Source: Diplocarpon mali
Lineage: Eukaryota; Ascomycota; Leotiomycetes; Helotiales; Drepanopezizaceae
Length of the DNA stretch: 64,000 bases
Reading direction: 5' to 3'
Assembly: GCA_024741835.1 (NCBI GenBank)
Contig: JAENRP010000095.1
Coordinates: 1 to 64,000, forward strand
The stretch's first letter is position 1, and each line of letters opens with the position of its first letter. The position numbers and the translations under genes were made by a program. Below the pieces are notes generated by a model that saw nothing but the letters and a program-made list of their open reading frames with translations, did no database searches and was not told the DNA's origin. Positions 22,668-34,734 of this stretch are shown here, piece by piece.

Positions 22668-24491
22668 GATGCTGGTCATCTCATCCAAGAAAATGGCATT
22701 TGGGGGAACGTTCGGCTTGGTGGAAGGCGTGTAAATAGGAGACGGAGGGCTGTAACTGGCTTGTCTCAGATGTTTTTCTCGTGCCAGACTGGACATCTAG
22801 AGAATTGACAGCGACTTGACGTACTTTTCCTCGATCATGACGCTCTGCCACTCCAGAGCTGCAACGCTTCTCACAATCCATCAAGCATCAACATCCACTA
22901 CTGTCACCATGAGCAACAGGGCACAATCCGAATTCGATAGCTAGATCATACTGCGTCTCATGATGACAGTACGCCGGCGAATCAAGATACGGCTGCGCAT
23001 GCCGAGCTGTGTTAAATGTATTATAACATGTAAAGATCTCTCGGGAGATGAACCGAGACTTAGAAGCATCGATGAATCGCTCGTCTAACGAGCAGGAAAA
23101 CGGCTCTGAACATTACCTGGGTCGAATAGCTGAGCAGCCTCGTGGGACATGCATGCCTTCAAGCCTAACCGACTAAGAACCTGTTTGGTTCTGGTCCAGT
23201 CAGACTCGACGAAGGCTGCTCGCCAGTAACCGTATGCTGATGTTGATGCTGGCGTGTGCGGGTTATCCTTTGCAAACATGCAGAGAGGAATATGCTTCAG
23301 CGCGTGTAAGTCAAGCTGACAAGCATGAGAGCGTATCTCATGCTGTACGATTCCAAGCGTAGACGATGCACTCCATGTGCTATGAAGGCTCGCCTGTGGA
23401 ATTTTGTCAACATCGATTGGTGAATCCGATTTCCGAGGAGCGTAGGGAAAATGCAGCGGACGACTCGAGCCCTTGCAGAATATTCAAGTATTCAAGTATA
23501 ACTCAGGAAGACTGCTTGCCACGACCTGTCGTGGCATCGCTACTCTCGGACCCAACCAAGCTCAAACTATTGTGGCAGCTGTCAGTAAGTGAATCAATAA
23601 CGACCTGGTGGAGGATTGACTGGCGGACTGACACACTGGTAGGAGTCCAATACCCACACCGCGCTATTCCATTCCCTTCCATCGACATGCTCAATATGCT
23701 CGACAAGCAGGACGGATGATGAGCTCGCACGACTTTGTCGAAAAAAAGAAGCGATATCAAAATAGCGTCAATCCTCGATCTCCTTCCTCAAATCACCTGA
23801 CCAAGTCTGCCACCAACTCAGAGCGCCGATAGCACATCGTCCACGCTGTCTGAGTCCAGCACGTCCAAGTCACGCCTCGGGCTCAAGCCAAGGGTCATCT
23901 CGAACATCACAGTCGACGCCGAGCTCAACCTCACCAAGACAGGTGCCGCTCCAGCTTGAAGGCTTTCTTATTAGCAGTTGGCAGGCTGCTCGGCATATCT
24001 TTTTCTCTTGATCGGGTGAGCATACGGCTCTGCTTCTCGAGAGCCTCGAGGGATGACTCGAGATGGTGTTGAGACACCGCTGGATAGGTAAGGTAGGTAG
24101 AGAGTGTGTCGCGGGCGAAGTTGTCAAAGACCTGGAGACCCGAATTTGGAGAGCAGCATCATATGTGTGCCTTGAACATCCTAATCCCAAGCTGTGGTGC
24201 CTATATCGCAAGGTATCTCCTATGGAACTCTGCGGAAAAGGATCATGAGCTCGTTGGAGTTGCCATCAAGAAGAGATTGCAAAGCGAATCCCCAGGGAAG
24301 CAATTCAGACCGGTAGACCCAGTCGCGTGGTGACGTAGTTGAAGCCGACAGAAGCGTCTCGCGAGCTGCTTATCCGGGGCCCTGAGCTGACTTCAGTCTC
24401 TTTGCGCAAAGCAACCTCCTACCTGGCCAATCGCTCCTCGTCTTACCCAACATCGCTCCAAATCACGCCTAATCACTCCCAAGCTGTTCAG
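22668..24491. other. Intergenic, no supported gene
   Basis: Normal composition. The longest frames (23366-23719 + and 23870-24211 -, 113-117 aa) have no recognisable domain, and I found no splice partners. They may be untranslated sequence or an unrecognised lineage-specific gene. Confidence 0.4.
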
Positions 24492-25498
24492 ATGTCTATC
24501 GCAGATGCAAGAATCGTCAGGACAGAGCCCCTGGTTTGTCACGCCTCTTGCCCAAGGACGTCGCCCTCGCGAGTACTCGTCCCCCAAGGGACCTTATCAC
24601 AGCAGGTAGCTGACGCGAGCCTCTGCAGGACTCATCCAGGGCTAAATGGATCCGAACTATCTTGTGCGGGCCCCCCCCCCTTCGCATTTAGAGTCTCTGC
24701 AAAGCCATATCTGACAGGAAAACAGGACGACTTACATCGATCCACTGGGTACAAGCCGGACCTGGGAGCATGCAGAGCGGCCTACGCGTCCCAGGAGCTC
24801 GGATATTGATGCTGTTGGCATGGTTGCGATCCTGGAGACGGAGACTGGTCGGTCGCACACCAACCCAGGGAATACTTTTCGGTTCAGTAGCTGTCACGGA
24901 TGAAGAATGCATGGCAGGACGGGACTTTTGGGAGGAAGGCTGGGAGAGAAATGCTGCTGATTTGTACCGCCACAGGCCCTGAATTACTGCTCCAGAAACA
25001 ATACCGACCTCCTATCGACAAGGTCTGCATCGAGGTCCCGGCCGGTTTAGTTGACGCGGGAGAGACAGCAGAGCAAGCTGCTGTGCGGGAACTGAGGGAG
25101 GAGACGGGGTATGTTGGGGTTGTCAGCGAGTCAAGTCCGGTCATGTTCAATGGTACGCTACGGTGGACGACGGCACGCCGCCCACCATGTCTACTGGATC
25201 TACATCTAATACCTAGATATACTCTTATTTGCTTCATCTTATCCTAACATTCTCGATAGATCCTGGCTTCTGCAACACCAATCTGAGGATGGTCCATCTT
25301 GCCGTTGATCTGTCCGCGGCCGAAAACCAGGAGCCGAGGCCGCGGTTGGAGAGTGGAGAGTTCATCGAGTGCTTCTCGGTGCCGCTCAAGGATCTGTATG
25401 CAGAGTGCAAGCACTTGGAGGGACGGGGCTTTGCTATTGATGCCCGCGTCGCTACGCTGGCTGAGGGGATGGAGATTGCCCGTCGTTGGAAGCTATGA
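24492..25498 (+). CDS. YSA1: Nudix hydrolase, ADP-ribose/ADP-sugar pyrophosphatase (YSA1/NUDT5 type)
   Basis: Five exons: 24492-24533, 24629-24663, 24726-24847, 24976-25152 and 25260-25498, encoding 204 aa. The N-terminus MSIADARIVRTEPL, then AKWIR, TTYIDPLG and RTWEHAERPTRP follow the usual fungal YSA1 layout. The Nudix box is complete: G90, E96, R104-E-L, E108-E109 and G111. It is preceded by LLLQKQYRPP and followed by DPGFCNTNL. The C-terminal IDARVATLAEGMEIA is also typical. The enzyme hydrolyses ADP-ribose to AMP and ribose 5-phosphate using Mg2+. Exons 1 and 2 are very small (42 and 35 nt), and the second intron starts at a long C-run, so exon 2 is the least certain part. Confidence 0.88.
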
Positions 25499-27054
25499 GC
25501 TCTCCTAAAGAATGACCGATCGATTCCAAGCTACGCATGGTCATGGGGATAGAGAAGATGCGGGCTCAAGAAAGTCGTGCTGCACTCTGAATCGTATTCT
25601 GGATTTCGTCTGTACCTGTCCCAGACCCTCTGAGTACTGACTCTATACGCCAATCTACATATACTTGGAGGGGTTGCCATGGGACGGCCGGGACAGGATG
25701 TGCTCACGAGGAGGTGGCCAAGGACAATCTATATGCTGCTGCACGTGCGCTGGCTTCTATCTTGATGTTGAGTGTTTCCCATGATACCTTACTCTACCAT
25801 CAACGGGAGCAGGGTGGAGAGAGAGAGAGGGGGGNGGGGTTGTTTACTTCGATACGAAGAGAGAAGCAAGGCCAAGGTCAAGGGCAAGTCACATGGCCCT
25901 GATACGAGTAGAGTCGCTGCAAGTGCAAGGACGGGAACGAACTCGGTACGAGTGAATACTCGTCGTGCCTTATCGGTTCTCTTCTTACTCACCTGCAAGG
26001 GATGTCCGAGTCGAGGATTGGTTTGTTTTGACCCGCGGTAGGGGAGGTCGAACGAACGAAACGACTCGGTATTTGTGAGGAGGATAAGAAGGTCCTTTTG
26101 TCCAGCGGGATTGAACAAGTTCATCTTCCTCTTCATCTCATCTCGTCTCGTCTCGTCTCGTCTCATCCTGGGACCCAATCTCCGCGATATCGTTTGCAAC
26201 TCCTCGTATCATCGCGGGGGCGGTTACTCTAGCGATACTTGGGTCACGACTTCGGTCAGGTAAACGAGTAGTCAGGTGAAGCACATCTGAACCAAACCCT
26301 CCTCTCCTTTCACTCGACAGAAGCACATCTCTGGTCCGGCAGCTCTCTCTACTGAGGCACCGCAACCAAATCCTGAAGTCAAACCGAAACCGTGGGACAA
26401 GTCGCATCAAGTCACGTCAAGTCAGCGCATTTCCCAGCAGCAGCATCGACTTACCATCACGGTATTTCCTCCACTGCAGCGAGCCGTCGACAATAAATGC
26501 ACACGTGACGCGGCGGCTATCTCGTCTCCTCCGTGGTGGGGCGTGAGACAGTAGGATTGCGCAGCATAGCACAACCGTACACAATAGCAACCAACACCCG
26601 TCATACTTACAACCCACGATATCACTCATATAAACCCCCTCGAATATTTCACCAGCACCAGAATCTCCCCACTTCACTCGTCGCATATCGCGCTCTGCTC
26701 CGATCTCTCCTCCGTTCTTCAACGCGCGCCTCGAATCCGCCAGACCACCGATCCTAGCCCCCCCCCCCTCCTTGCCCCGTCTCTCCAGAATAGAGTCGCG
26801 CCCCAGATTTCTGCCGCGGCGTTGCCATTCGCACGATCTGTCAAGACAGCTGGTCGAGACTCCACGACGATCCCACCGAGAATATGCGAATTTGGAGACC
26901 TTCTGTCAAGCTTCAGCGGCAGTGGCCCAGAGGAGGCTCACGATTACTCTGATCAGTCATTCGAGAACCCCCGACAACGAGTTCTATTCTTATTCTTCCT
27001 CATCTCCTGCGACCAACTAACCTCGACTTATCTCGGGGCCATTCTTCTCTCGCC
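25499..27054. other. Intergenic and 5' leader of the cyclin gene
   Basis: Contains an undetermined base at 25835 within a GA/G-rich run, a (TCTCG)n stretch at about 26135-26165, and pyrimidine-rich sequence up to the cyclin ATG. The 74-101 aa frames lack any domain. The pyrimidine-rich region is likely promoter or 5' UTR. Confidence 0.5.
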
Positions 27055-28083
27055 ATGACGCGCTCCGTGGCTGATGAAAGCTCGCCAGCTCCTCCCGCAG
27101 AGGCCCAACCATATGTACACGATTCTGCCGACTCGTTCTCCTACGCCCTACCTCCCAGGCCGAACCCCTCCGCCGATACGGGCCTTGCAATAAAATCCAA
27201 CAGGAATGAATCTAGCTCACCACCACCCTCGCCTAACAGCATGGATGTCTTTACCATCGGGCCTGTCGCGGCGTTAAAGCTCCTTTGTGGCGGTATCGAG
27301 GCTCTGGTGAAGATCACAGGAGACGTTCCCCCGACGCCTCCTCCGGCCTTTACAACTCCACCCAACATGCGCGGAATGCAGGCAGAGAAGGAGAGTATTG
27401 CGAGGAGCAACTCATACCAGAACCTTTCAGAGCTTCATAAGCGCCCAAGGACACCCTCTAGCTCAAGCGCTGGCTCGGATGAGATAGACGGGGTGAACTT
27501 CAAGAAGACTCGCATAGAAATTCCTGCACTTGCCCCAACACAGCCATACATCGTCATTGGCGACAATGCCGAGCCGCTGAACGTTCAGCACGGGGCGATC
27601 ACACGGAAATTCTACTCGAAGCATCCTCCGCCGATCTCTATGGAGGACTACTTGATGCGGATTCACAAATTCTGCCCCATGTCCACGGCGGTCTACCTCG
27701 CAACTAGCTTCTACATTCACAAACTAGCCGTGGACGAAAGAGCAATCCCCGTGACGCGTCGCAATAGTCACCGTCTACTATTAGCAGGCTTACGTGTGGC
27801 CATGAAGGCCCTCGAGGATCTCAGTTACCCGCACTCACGATTTGCAAAAGTGGGTGGCGTCAGCGAGAGCGAACTTGCAAGGCTGGAAATCAGCTTTTGC
27901 TTCCTCACGAATTTCGAATTCAAGACAAGTAAGGAGACCCTGCTCGAACACGCTATCAGTCTGAAGGAGATTTCGTCGCTGCAGGGGGCTATGAATTTCA
28001 CTCCGAAAATGTCTTTGAAGACCAAGCGGAAGCCGGCAGTGGGGGTCCAGGAGATCGCTCAGCAGGTTACAGCCGATGCATAG
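27055..28083 (+). CDS. Pho80/Pcl-type cyclin (PREG-like partner of a Pho85 kinase)
   Basis: Single exon, 342 aa. The first ~175 residues are low-complexity, rich in Pro and Ser. From about 190 to 300 comes a Pho80-family cyclin fold: ISMEDYLMRIHKFCPMST, AVYLATSFYIHKL, HRLLLAGLRVAMKALEDL, then YPHSRFAKVGGVSESELARLE and FCFLTNFEF. These cyclins bind Pho85-type kinases and act in phosphate sensing, glycogen control or the cell cycle. Which subgroup this belongs to (Pho80/PREG or Pcl6/7) cannot be decided from motifs alone. The start at 27055 follows a long pyrimidine-rich leader, and no earlier in-frame ATG is visible. Confidence 0.87.
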   Translation: MTRSVADESSPAPPAEAQPYVHDSADSFSYALPPRPNPSADTGLAIKSNRNESSSPPPSPNSMDVFTIGPVAALKLLCGGIEALVKITGDVPPTPPPAFTTPPNMRGMQAEKESIARSNSYQNLSELHKRPRTPSSSSAGSDEIDGVNFKKTRIEIPALAPTQPYIVIGDNAEPLNVQHGAITRKFYSKHPPPISMEDYLMRIHKFCPMSTAVYLATSFYIHKLAVDERAIPVTRRNSHRLLLAGLRVAMKALEDLSYPHSRFAKVGGVSESELARLEISFCFLTNFEFKTSKETLLEHAISLKEISSLQGAMNFTPKMSLKTKRKPAVGVQEIAQQVTADA

Positions 28084-28875
28084 AGCAGAATGTCTCAAGA
28101 GTGCACTCGCGCGTTTGGAACTCTGGTATCGACAGACATTTCCGATGGTGGAAGACGATGTGCCGCCTGCTTTACTATTGCAGTTTGAGATGCATCTTTC
28201 CGGCACAGTTGGTTCGGACGAGGAGCAACGGCAGCCCTGGTTCGGGTGCTGAGGGGGGCCCTGAAGTAGCATGGGAGTGAGGGCATGAGTGCCCGCGACC
28301 AGGATCATGCGGAGTATGGTCTCCAGGGGAGTTTGGAAACATGACATCTGCTGCGATGGGATCTCCGTTGCTTTGATTTGCATACCTTGAACGAGGTCAC
28401 CTTGGGTGCTGGGTGTGCAGAGGGCCGGTCAGGGCGGAACTGCTGTAGCTATGGCGCATGGTATCTGGAACAATACTCTGACATAGTTGTGAATGAAAAT
28501 GGGTGCAGTGAGTCGCGCGAGCCCTGTCATGCATCATGTGAAGGACCTGTAAAAATAGTCCCCCTTCCAGCCTTCCGGGCATGGACGGATTTGATGAGAG
28601 AGACCAGTGTTTTCCCTGTATCGAATTTTGTCGCCGTAAGGCTAGAATCGATTTATGAGATCTGGAAATCTGAACACAGCGAAAGACGAAGCCGCCGTTT
28701 GGCTACGAAAAGTATCGACCCCCCACCACCCCGCAATCCTCGAAGCCGGACACCTTACCAACCACAACCTCAACCACAACCACGAAGCTACAAAGTGCAA
28801 GCCATCTTCAGAACTTGTGCCCGTATCTCTGCGGAAGAAGGTCGGGGCCAGAGCAAACTTCTGTCTCGTCAAAAG
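28084..28875. other. Intergenic between the cyclin and Xaa-Pro aminopeptidase genes
   Basis: Open frames here (for example 28378-29064) only extend the first aminopeptidase exon upstream. No separate gene is seen. Confidence 0.55.
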
Positions 28876-30405
28876 ATGGCGGACGTCGAGACTATCCTGG
28901 CGGGCAAATACCCCGCCAAAGCCCATGCCAAACGAGTCGTGGAATGGATGCGCAAGACGGATCCAGATGTCAGCGGGATCCTTTTTCTCGAGGGGCAAAA
29001 GACGCGTATGATCGAGGATAGTGATAGTGAGGCGCCGTTTAGGTTGGCCACCTGTTCCAGCTGATAACTCCTTGACCCCGTCACTAAGTCCGCCCGCAGA
29101 CAACGAAGATACTTCTACTACCTGACTGGTTGCCTTTTGCCCGACAGCTACTTGGTGTACGATATTGAAAGTGAAAAATCCACTCTGTTCATCCCGCCCA
29201 TCGATCCCGAGTCGGTCATTTGGTCAGGACTTCCCGTATCTGAAGACGAAGCCCTCTCCCTCTACGACGTCGATGCGGTCCGAACGACAGACCAGGTAGC
29301 TTCGGCTCTTGCACACCCCAGCTCCTCGGTCTGGGCCATTGCCAGGCAAGTCAGCGATCATATTACGCTGCTCGAATTCAACAAGAAAGACTTTTCCCTC
29401 CTGAAGACAGCCATCGAAGAATGCCGAGTTGTGAAGGACGAGTACGAGATTGCGTTAACCAGGAAGGCCAACAGCATCAGCACGCTGGCCCATACTGCCG
29501 TGCTGAAGGCTGTCAAGAATGCCAACAACGAGCGGGAGCTTGAAGCCCTGTTCATCCAGAAGTGCATTGCAAATGGAGCAAGGGAGCAGGCTTACCACTC
29601 TATCGTTGCCAGTGGAACCGCCGGGGCCACCTTACATTATGTGAACAATGCTCAGCCACTGGGCGGGAAGTTGAACCTCTTGCTCGACGCAGGTGGGGAG
29701 TACGAGTGTTACGCTTCTGACATTGTACCTCCTCCTCTCCCCCAGACCACTCGGTCACGTTTCTGACCGGCGTTAGACAAGATCGTTTCCTATCAACGGG
29801 AAATTCAGCCCGGAGAGCAAGTCAATATATGACATCGTTCTGAAAATGCAATTGGACTGCATCAAACTGCTGAAAGAAGGCGTCGTATGGGATGATGTCC
29901 ATCTCGCTGCCCACCAAATAGCTATCGAAGGTCTTCTCAAGTTGGGCATTCTCCAAGGTAGCGAGAAAGAGATCCTTGAGTCGAGAACAAGCGTAGCGTT
30001 CTTCCCTCACGGCTTGGGCCACTATCTTGGTATGGATACCCACGACACGGGTGGTCATGCCAACTACGACGACCAAGACACCATTTTCCGCTACCTGAGA
30101 GTCCGAGGTCCTCTGCCCGCCGGATCGGTCATCACCGTCGAACCCGGAGTAAGATTCTGATGGTTTCTACGAACCGGACAAAGCTGACATGTGGATCCCA
30201 GATTTACTTCTGCCGCTTCATCATCGAGCCATACCTTAGGGATCCTGTCCATTCTGCGCACATCAATTTGGAAGTGCTGAACAAGTACTGGGACGTGGGA
30301 GGGATAAGGATCGAGGACAATATCTTAATTACCAAGGATGGTTATGAGAATCTGACGACAGCCGTGAAGGACGTGCGGGAGATGGAGAAGCTGATAAATG
30401 GGTGA
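28876..30405 (+). CDS. pepP: Xaa-Pro aminopeptidase/prolidase, M24B family (PEPP)
   Basis: Exons 28876-29042, 29100-29724, 29777-30148 and 30202-30405 encode 455 aa, the usual size. An N-terminal creatinase-like domain ([11 protein letters not shown] at the first junction) precedes a pita-bread metallopeptidase domain. All five dimanganese ligands are present: D252 (LLLDAG), D263 (YASDITRSFP), H346 ([13 protein letters not shown]), E386 (VEPG) and E426 (GGIRIEDN). The enzyme removes N-terminal residues preceding proline or cleaves X-Pro dipeptides, and has no signal peptide. Exon 2 ends at DI and exon 3 starts at TRSF, which restores the conserved motif across the intron. The start ATG is inside a longer frame and was chosen because [18 protein letters not shown] fits the family N-terminus. 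Confidence 0.92.
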
Positions 30406-31095
30406 TGTATAAAAGGTCAACGTACAGACCTGAGAACCTTCCTCCTTAAATTAGATATTCGTCGTGGCTTGTGAAGAATGCTACCCAAACATTCAAGGTG
30501 GGTGTCTAAATCACCGACCAAGATGTATCGTACTTCCAAGCCTAACCACTCCGGTTAACTTGCGTCCTGCTACTCCTCGAAGCGTAGCGGCAGCCAAGAT
30601 AAGATTATCGTGGCGGTTGTATTAGAGTAAGTGATACATATACATATATATATATATACATATCCTCTGCGCTAGTGCTGATCCGAGGGCTACACAGGGC
30701 CCGAAAGCCTGGATTTGATCGAAGCAAAGGGGGGGATCATAGACCACTCCGAGGCTTCACTTGCACTTAAACCGGACTGGAGTTTCTCTATCGGCCGTAA
30801 GAGTTTCGCTGATATCCGACAACGATGCAACTGGGTTCCTGATCATGCGCAGACATGATCGGTGGGACGAAGATAGGTTTTCCACGACGTTTCGCTCGTG
30901 ATATTATTCGAAGTGTGCTTGTACAATAGTCTGGATACATAGATAATCTGGGAATGGATTCTCCGTACGTCCCACCACCTTTTCGAATGATATTGCAGGC
31001 CGCTCTTTTGACGCCAGACTCCGGCTCACTCTGACCAAATGTGGATTCCGTGCTCCGCATATGCTAATTAACGACCGCTGAGAATTCCGAGCGGC
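30406..31095. other. Intergenic, with a short TA microsatellite
   Basis: ACATATACATATATATATA-type sequence lies at about 30636-30662. It is the 3' flank of two convergent genes, the aminopeptidase (+) and KRE9 (-). No gene is seen. Confidence 0.6.
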
Positions 31096-31975
31096 TCAGT
31101 CTTTCCACCTGTTCAAGAACTTCTGCATGTCATCGGTAGGCATAGGAGCAGGAGCAGCCTGTATTAACTTAGTATTTTCCTGAAGATAATTTTAGCCAGA
31201 GGCCTACCGTATTTGCTCGACTCGCTATGCTAAAGGTCTGGGACTCGGTAAAAGTCGTCACTTGGCTGGGAATTGGTAAGAAAGTGGCAGCAAATTGAAC
31301 TGCAGAGGTAGGCCACAGAGGGGCCGTGTTCGTAGCTGTGATGGCCGTCGGAGGAACAGGTTGCATGGGAGCGAATTTTGTCAGGCCAGTCTGCATAGTA
31401 TATGGGGTCGCGAATTCTCCTTGCCCTGAGGCTGCCGGATTTTTGACATCTGCCACATCGTTTTTCGTATCTGGACCAGTCGTGCCCGCAACTAGTTTAT
31501 TGTTGGCAGCGACTGCAGGATCGAAGGCACCGGTCATGCCAGTAAGAGTAAATCTGTTGGAGTAGTTCCAGACTGTTCCCCCAGCGGCCGCGACAGACAG
31601 CATACCAAGAAAGCTAAGCAGGTCAGCAGCTATTGCGCCAAAAAGAAAAGTTTCTATAGAGTTGCCTCACTATGCGTTTGTGCCAGTCCCCCCTGTCGCG
31701 ACTGGGACTGTCACGCTGAGAGTACTCCCAGCTGCAAAAGTTGCGTCTTTGAGGCTTACAAGTTGCGCCGGCACATCATTGGAGCCTGAGAAGAGGAACA
31801 GAGTGTAGGAAGTAAGATCTGCCAATGCAGGAGCTTCTCCTGAATCCTCCCAGGTGACGGTAAATGCAGCGCCACCTGTCACAGAAGCCCCAGCAGTTGG
31901 CGCTGTGAACTTTACATCGGCGTTTACCCAGGAGATAGCAGGTGTGAGGAAAACGAGGGCGTGGGCGAGCCGCAT
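31096..31975 (-). CDS. KRE9: KRE9/KNH1-family cell wall beta-1,6-glucan protein
   Basis: Exons 31975-31671, 31613-31208 and 31158-31096 encode 257 aa. Residues 1-20 form a signal peptide (MRLAHALVFLTPAISWVNA). An Ig-like Kre9 N-terminal domain follows (DVKFTAPTAGASVTGG, TVTWEDSG, SYTLFLFSG). The C-terminal KRE9 domain shows RFTLTGMTGAF, YTMQTGLTKFAPMQPVP and SQTFS, and the protein ends PTDDMQKFLNRWKD, a characteristic family ending. Both introns (57 and 49 nt) restore continuous family sequence at their junctions. Kre9/Knh1 proteins are secreted O-glycosylated proteins required for beta-1,6-glucan assembly. A longer frame upstream adds a Pro/Thr-rich stretch, but the signal peptide decides the start. 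Confidence 0.92.
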
Positions 31976-32693
31976 CGTAGGGAGAATATGTAAGGGCAGG
32001 CCTGTCTGGAAGCGGGTGACTGAGAGCTCGAACAGATAAGTTGAGGTGCGCGACGAGGATGTTGGCGTTGGCGTTGGCGTTGGCGTTGGCGTTAGCAATG
32101 GGTTCGCCGGTGTTGATGATGGTGCTGGTAGAGGGAGGTCGAGGAAGATAGGAACTACATAGCTACCTACGGAGGCCCACAAACCAACAGACGCAGGTAC
32201 TTTTACTAGCGAGTCATAGGAAGTACCTAGGTAGTCATTCATGTAATGTCAAAAAAAAAGGGGCTATACGAGGTTCTCAGAGGAACTCTGCACCAAGATG
32301 AACAGATATATACGATTTCAGAATATACAGAAATTGACCGAGCTTTGTGGAGTAGCATAGAATACAATTTACAGGAGCTATCTTACCTATAAGGTACCGA
32401 GAAGATATAAGATATTATCCCGTCGACAAGCATGTTTCCTTTATCGTCCTTATCGCAGCCGAACAGCCGCCTTCCGCCGCTTATTCGCGGGTATCGCATT
32501 GCATCGCATCGTGTCGCATTACTGTCTTGCTACAATTCTAATTTGGACAGGCTCCGCTGTTCCGGCCATTTATAGGTATTCCTTGTAACCGCGATCGCGA
32601 CCACGTCCCTATGAACAACAGAAAGTCCTCGGGTACACCATCTTCATTCTCCAAGTTCGTATTTCCGACAAGCATACCGCAACACCAGCCGTC
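31976..32693. promoter_or_regulatory. Bidirectional upstream region of KRE9 and the CBS gene
   Basis: 718 bp. A (GTTGGC)n hexanucleotide run lies at about 32062-32092, in the KRE9 5' leader. Repeated GCATCGCAT/GTCGCAT sequence occurs at about 32494-32520. Confidence 0.5.
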
Positions 32694-34354
32694 ATGTCAA
32701 CCAGCCCCAAACCAGCTGGGCCCCCTATCAAGGCAGCCAGCGCCACCGAACTCATTGGCAACACTCCTCTGGTTCGGCTGAATAAGATACCACAGAGTCT
32801 GGGAATCGAGGCGGAAGTGTACGCAAAAGTCGAGCTATTCAACGCTGGCGGGAGTGTCAAAGATCGAATTGCTTTGCGCATGATCGAGGAGGCCGAACGC
32901 TCCGGGAGAATCAGACCTGGAGACACCTTAATTGAGCCTACAAGCGGGAATACGTAGGTATCCCTCTGTTGTCATAGAGGTCAATTCTGACAGTGGGCAG
33001 CGGGATTGGTCTTGCACTTGTAGGAGCGATCAAAGGATACAAAACCATCATTACCCTACCCGAGAAAATGTCCTCGGAGAAGGTTGCTGTGCTCCGCGCT
33101 CTTGGTGCCACCATCATCCGTACACCCACCCAAGCCGCTTTTGATTCGCCGGAATCTCATATTGGTGTCGCTAAGAGACTACAAAAAGAGATTCCTAATT
33201 CTCATATCCTGGACCAATACCTAAACAAGGACAACCCATTGGCCCACGAGTACGGAACTGCTGAAGAAATCTGGGCTCAAACAGATGGAAAAATCACAGC
33301 GATCGTGGCTGGAGCCGGAACTGGAGGCACTATCACCGGCCTTTCCAGAGGCCTGAAGAAACACAACTCGAATATCAAGGTCATAGCTGCGGACCCTTTC
33401 GGTTCTATCCTCGCTCTGCCAGAATCCCTAAACCAAGAGCATGCAAATGAAGCATATAAAGTTGAAGGAATTGGCTACGACTTCATTCCAGATGTATTAG
33501 ACCGCGAGGCCGTTGACGTATGGTATAAGACTGAGGACCGGGAATCGTTCGCTTATGCAAGAAGACTGATTTCAGAAGAGGGTCTTCTGGTTGGTGGTAG
33601 CAGTGGAAGTGCATTTGCCGCAATGGTCAAAGGTGTTAAAGAGCTTGGCCTGGGGAAGGGTGACACTGTCGTCATCGTTTTACCTGACAGTATCAGGAGC
33701 TACCTCAGTAAATTTGCGGACGACGACTGGCTTGCTGCAAACGATCTTCTTCCACCAAGCCCTCCTACGACCTCGCCTCCTTCGCCGGTTCTTGAATCTG
33801 CTTCGGTTAAGAAGGACCCTTACCACGGCGCCACAATCGAGTCTCTGCGACTGAAGCCCGTAACCACAGTTTTAGCAAATACACCGTGCTCGGAAGCTAT
33901 AGAGACAATGCGGGACAAGGGATTCGATCAACTTCCGGTTCTTGCGCCTACTGGAGGAAAGCTTGTTGGCCTTGTTACTCTTGGCAATCTTCTGAGTTGG
34001 ATCAGTCGAGGCCGAGCAACTGGAAAGAGCCCCGTTTCCGAGGTCATGTTCGACTTCTCTTCTATTCCAGAAGTAATTACGGACCCCAAGGATATCAGCC
34101 GCTTGTCCCAGGCACCCAAAACAAATGGGTTTGAAGAGGCTGCACATGAGAAGAAACAGAAGACGCCAAAGAGAAAATTCGTGCAGATCACGGTTGATAC
34201 GCCCCTCTCCGCCTTAAGCAAGTTCTTCGAGTGGAATAGTGCGGCTGTTGTGACAGAGAAAGTTGGCGCTGAGAGCGGTGGCCTTTCCAAGCCGGTAGCA
34301 GTCGTTACTAAGGTTGATTTGTTGTCGTGGATGGTCAAGCAGACTCCCGCCTAG
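32694..34354 (+). CDS. CYS4: Cystathionine beta-synthase
   Basis: Exons 32694-32953 and 33001-34354 encode 537 aa. The intron (47 nt, phase 2) restores [12 protein letters not shown]. The PLP fold type II core is clear: [12 protein letters not shown], the Schiff-base lysine K56 in GGSVKDR, the EPTSGNT substrate loop, and the [10 protein letters not shown] phosphate-binding loop. LVGGSSGSA follows. The C-terminal third holds two CBS (Bateman) domains, starting near [16 protein letters not shown]. No N-terminal haem-binding segment is present, as in other fungi. The enzyme condenses serine and homocysteine to cystathionine in transsulfuration. Confidence 0.95.
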
Positions 34355-34734
34355 GTATGAACTTGGCAGCATAGTGAATGGCGTTTGATTGCTGTGCCGG
34401 GGTATTGGGTAGATTCAACAACTACATGTTTGGGAGTTAGTGTAGATAAGTGTGAGAAAGCATCATCTGCTTCATTGCAGCGAGATGAAGGAATGCGAGA
34501 AGATTTGGCTGCAGACGCCTCATCTGTCGGCTACTTCACTTGGAATTCGATATCGATGTGAACAACTGAGGTGCAGCTTTCCTCAGTTGCTAACGGTCAT
34601 GACTGATGGCAACTTGCTTCTACTTATTCGAATCGGCCGTCGGAACTTGGCTTTGGTTGTCGGAGGCGAATGGGGAGAACTCGCAGCAACAGACGGGCGA
34701 TATTCTCTTCCTTGCACTGCTGAACATTACCTAT
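34355..34734. other. Convergent 3' region of CBS and the SRP receptor gene
   Basis: 380 bp between the two stop codons. The frame at 34452-34853 runs antisense into the SRP receptor gene and is not supported. Confidence 0.6.
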
